7,108 nt of DNA, from contig JAFOFM010000232.1 in assembly GCA_017387265.1 (NCBI GenBank), forward strand, positions 1 through 7,108, written 5' to 3'. How positions within the stretch are numbered: position 1 is the first letter of the stretch; every line of letters begins with the position of its first letter. The position numbers and the translations under genes were made by a program. The notes below the pieces were generated by a model. That model was not told the origin of the DNA, did not search any database, and saw nothing but the letters and a program-made list of their open reading frames with translations. Source of the DNA: Peptococcaceae bacterium. GTDB lineage: Bacteria > Bacillota > Peptococcia > Peptococcales > Peptococcaceae. Positions 6,500-7,108 of this stretch are shown here, one piece after another.

Positions 6500-6528
6500 T
6501 TGAATTCCCGGCTCAACTATTGTATATT
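6500..6528 (+). promoter_or_regulatory. Predicted promoter for the TraX-family gene
   Basis: TTGAAT (6500-6505) and TATATT (6523-6528) are 17 bases apart, right after the UUCG terminator and before the GGGGTGA ribosome binding site. The predicted transcription start near 6535 gives a very short leader of about 17 bases. Confidence 0.6.
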
Positions 6529-6540
6529 GATACTGATTGC

Positions 6541-6547
6541 GGGGTGA
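6541..6547 (+). promoter_or_regulatory. Ribosome binding site supporting a TTG start
   Basis: GGGGTGA has its GGGG core 7 bases before TTG 6552. This is the same motif and geometry as at the activase start at 2091. The first in-frame ATG (6585) has no such motif at a usable distance. Confidence 0.6.
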
Positions 6548-6551
6548 TTTT

Positions 6552-7108
6552 TTGGAAAACAGATTGAAACTGGAAACCACATCGATGTCTTTGCACATTA
6601 TGGCAATGGCGTTTATGCTGTGTGACCATTTATGGGGTACCATTGTACCGGGAAATGACTGGTTAACCTGCATCGGGCGTATTTCGTTCCCGATTTTTGC
6701 GTTTCTGATTGTAGAGGGGTATTTTCATACCAGTAATCTTAAAAAATATGTAAAGCGGCTGCTGCTGTTTGCCGTGTTATCGGAAATTCCGTTTAATCTG
6801 GCAATGGGAAGCAGCGTCTTTTTTCCGATTCATCAGAATGTTCTGTGGAGTTTTCTGATTTCCATCGGGCTGATTCATTTAAACGAAAAAGCGCGAAAAA
6901 CCGGAAAACTGTGGATCCGGATTGCCACAGGCTGCGGAACCGTTCTTTTTGGCTATCTGATCGGGATTCTCACCATGGTGGATTTTTACCATGCGGGAAT
7001 TTTAACCGTTCTTGCTTTTTATTTTTTCCGGAACCGGAAATGGTGGGGCTATATCGGGCAGCTTGTGTGCCTGTGGTATATTAACACAGAGATTCTGGGC
7101 GGTTTTGG
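6552..7108 (+). CDS. TraX-family integral membrane protein (3' end outside the window)
   Basis: An open frame of 185 codons runs from TTG 6552 to the right edge without a stop. The hallmark TraX (PF05857) block is present: CDHLWGT (24-30), then IGRISFPIFAFLIVEGYFHT (41-60), then KKYVKRLLLFAVLSEIPFNLA (64-84), then NVLWSFLISIGL (96-107). Several hydrophobic stretches (about 12-24, 44-58, 68-86, 95-110, 122-143, 147-158, 166-178) predict a polytopic membrane protein. F-plasmid TraX acetylates the pilin N-terminus; chromosomal Firmicute homologues have no settled role, and no conjugation gene is nearby, so pilin acetylation should not be assumed. It has its own promoter and follows a terminator, so it is separate from the activase operon. 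Start choice: TTG 6552 for its ribosome binding site; TTG 6564 or ATG 6585 would shorten the N-terminus and are possible. Confidence 0.85.
   Translation, partial: MENRLKLETTSMSLHIMAMAFMLCDHLWGTIVPGNDWLTCIGRISFPIFAFLIVEGYFHTSNLKKYVKRLLLFAVLSEIPFNLAMGSSVFFPIHQNVLWSFLISIGLIHLNEKARKTGKLWIRIATGCGTVLFGYLIGILTMVDFYHAGILTVLAFYFFRNRKWWGYIGQLVCLWYINTEILGGF

Noticed and set aside
6845..7084. Plus-strand frame of 79 codons near the right edge
   Set aside because: It is out of frame with the TraX-family gene covering the same bases and its product is low-complexity and unrecognisable.

Overview
The window reads as the chromosome of an anaerobic Firmicute. The 2-hydroxyacyl-CoA dehydratase activase-type proteins, the YtiB-like beta-carbonic anhydrase and the strong GGAGG or GGGGTGA ribosome binding sites all point that way. 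A member of the Negativicutes is my best guess, mainly because the activase and dehydratase-like parts are separate genes here. That guess is inference from remembered family patterns, not a search. All five genes lie on the + strand, and I see no tRNA, rRNA, CRISPR array, insertion sequence or phage gene.

Region 1 (1-1930) looks like a metal-handling operon. It holds the C-terminal end of a CobW/COG0523 GTPase, and then, 12 bases on, a second and divergent G3E GTPase. That second protein lacks the CxCC metal motif and carries a C-terminal domain resembling the TIGR03943/YcgQ family. A beta-carbonic anhydrase (a zinc enzyme) follows after a 65-base gap. A strong intrinsic terminator at 1894-1930 closes the unit. 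One reading is that the GTPases help allocate or move a metal, probably zinc, and that the carbonic anhydrase is a co-regulated client.

Region 2 (about 2009-6493) is a two-gene operon with its own promoter (TTGAGT, 17 bases, TATAAT). The first gene encodes a 979-residue protein with two tandem ATPase/activase domains of the HgdC/BcrAD-BadFG type, a cysteine-rich linker and a DUF2229-like region. The second, 7 bases downstream, encodes a 422-residue cysteine-containing dehydratase-like protein. Together they make 1,401 residues, and they match the front and back of a single fused protein of about 1,400 residues known from other Firmicutes. By homology this is an ATP-driven low-potential electron-transfer system with iron-sulfur clusters. 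Its substrate is unknown.

Region 3 (6307-6551) is non-coding. It contains a striking 99-base nested inverted repeat with three paired blocks separated by equal-length unpaired blocks, a degenerate partial second copy of its core, a UUCG-loop terminator, and a promoter.

Region 4 (6552 to the right edge) is a TraX-family membrane protein gene that starts at TTG and is cut by the window end.
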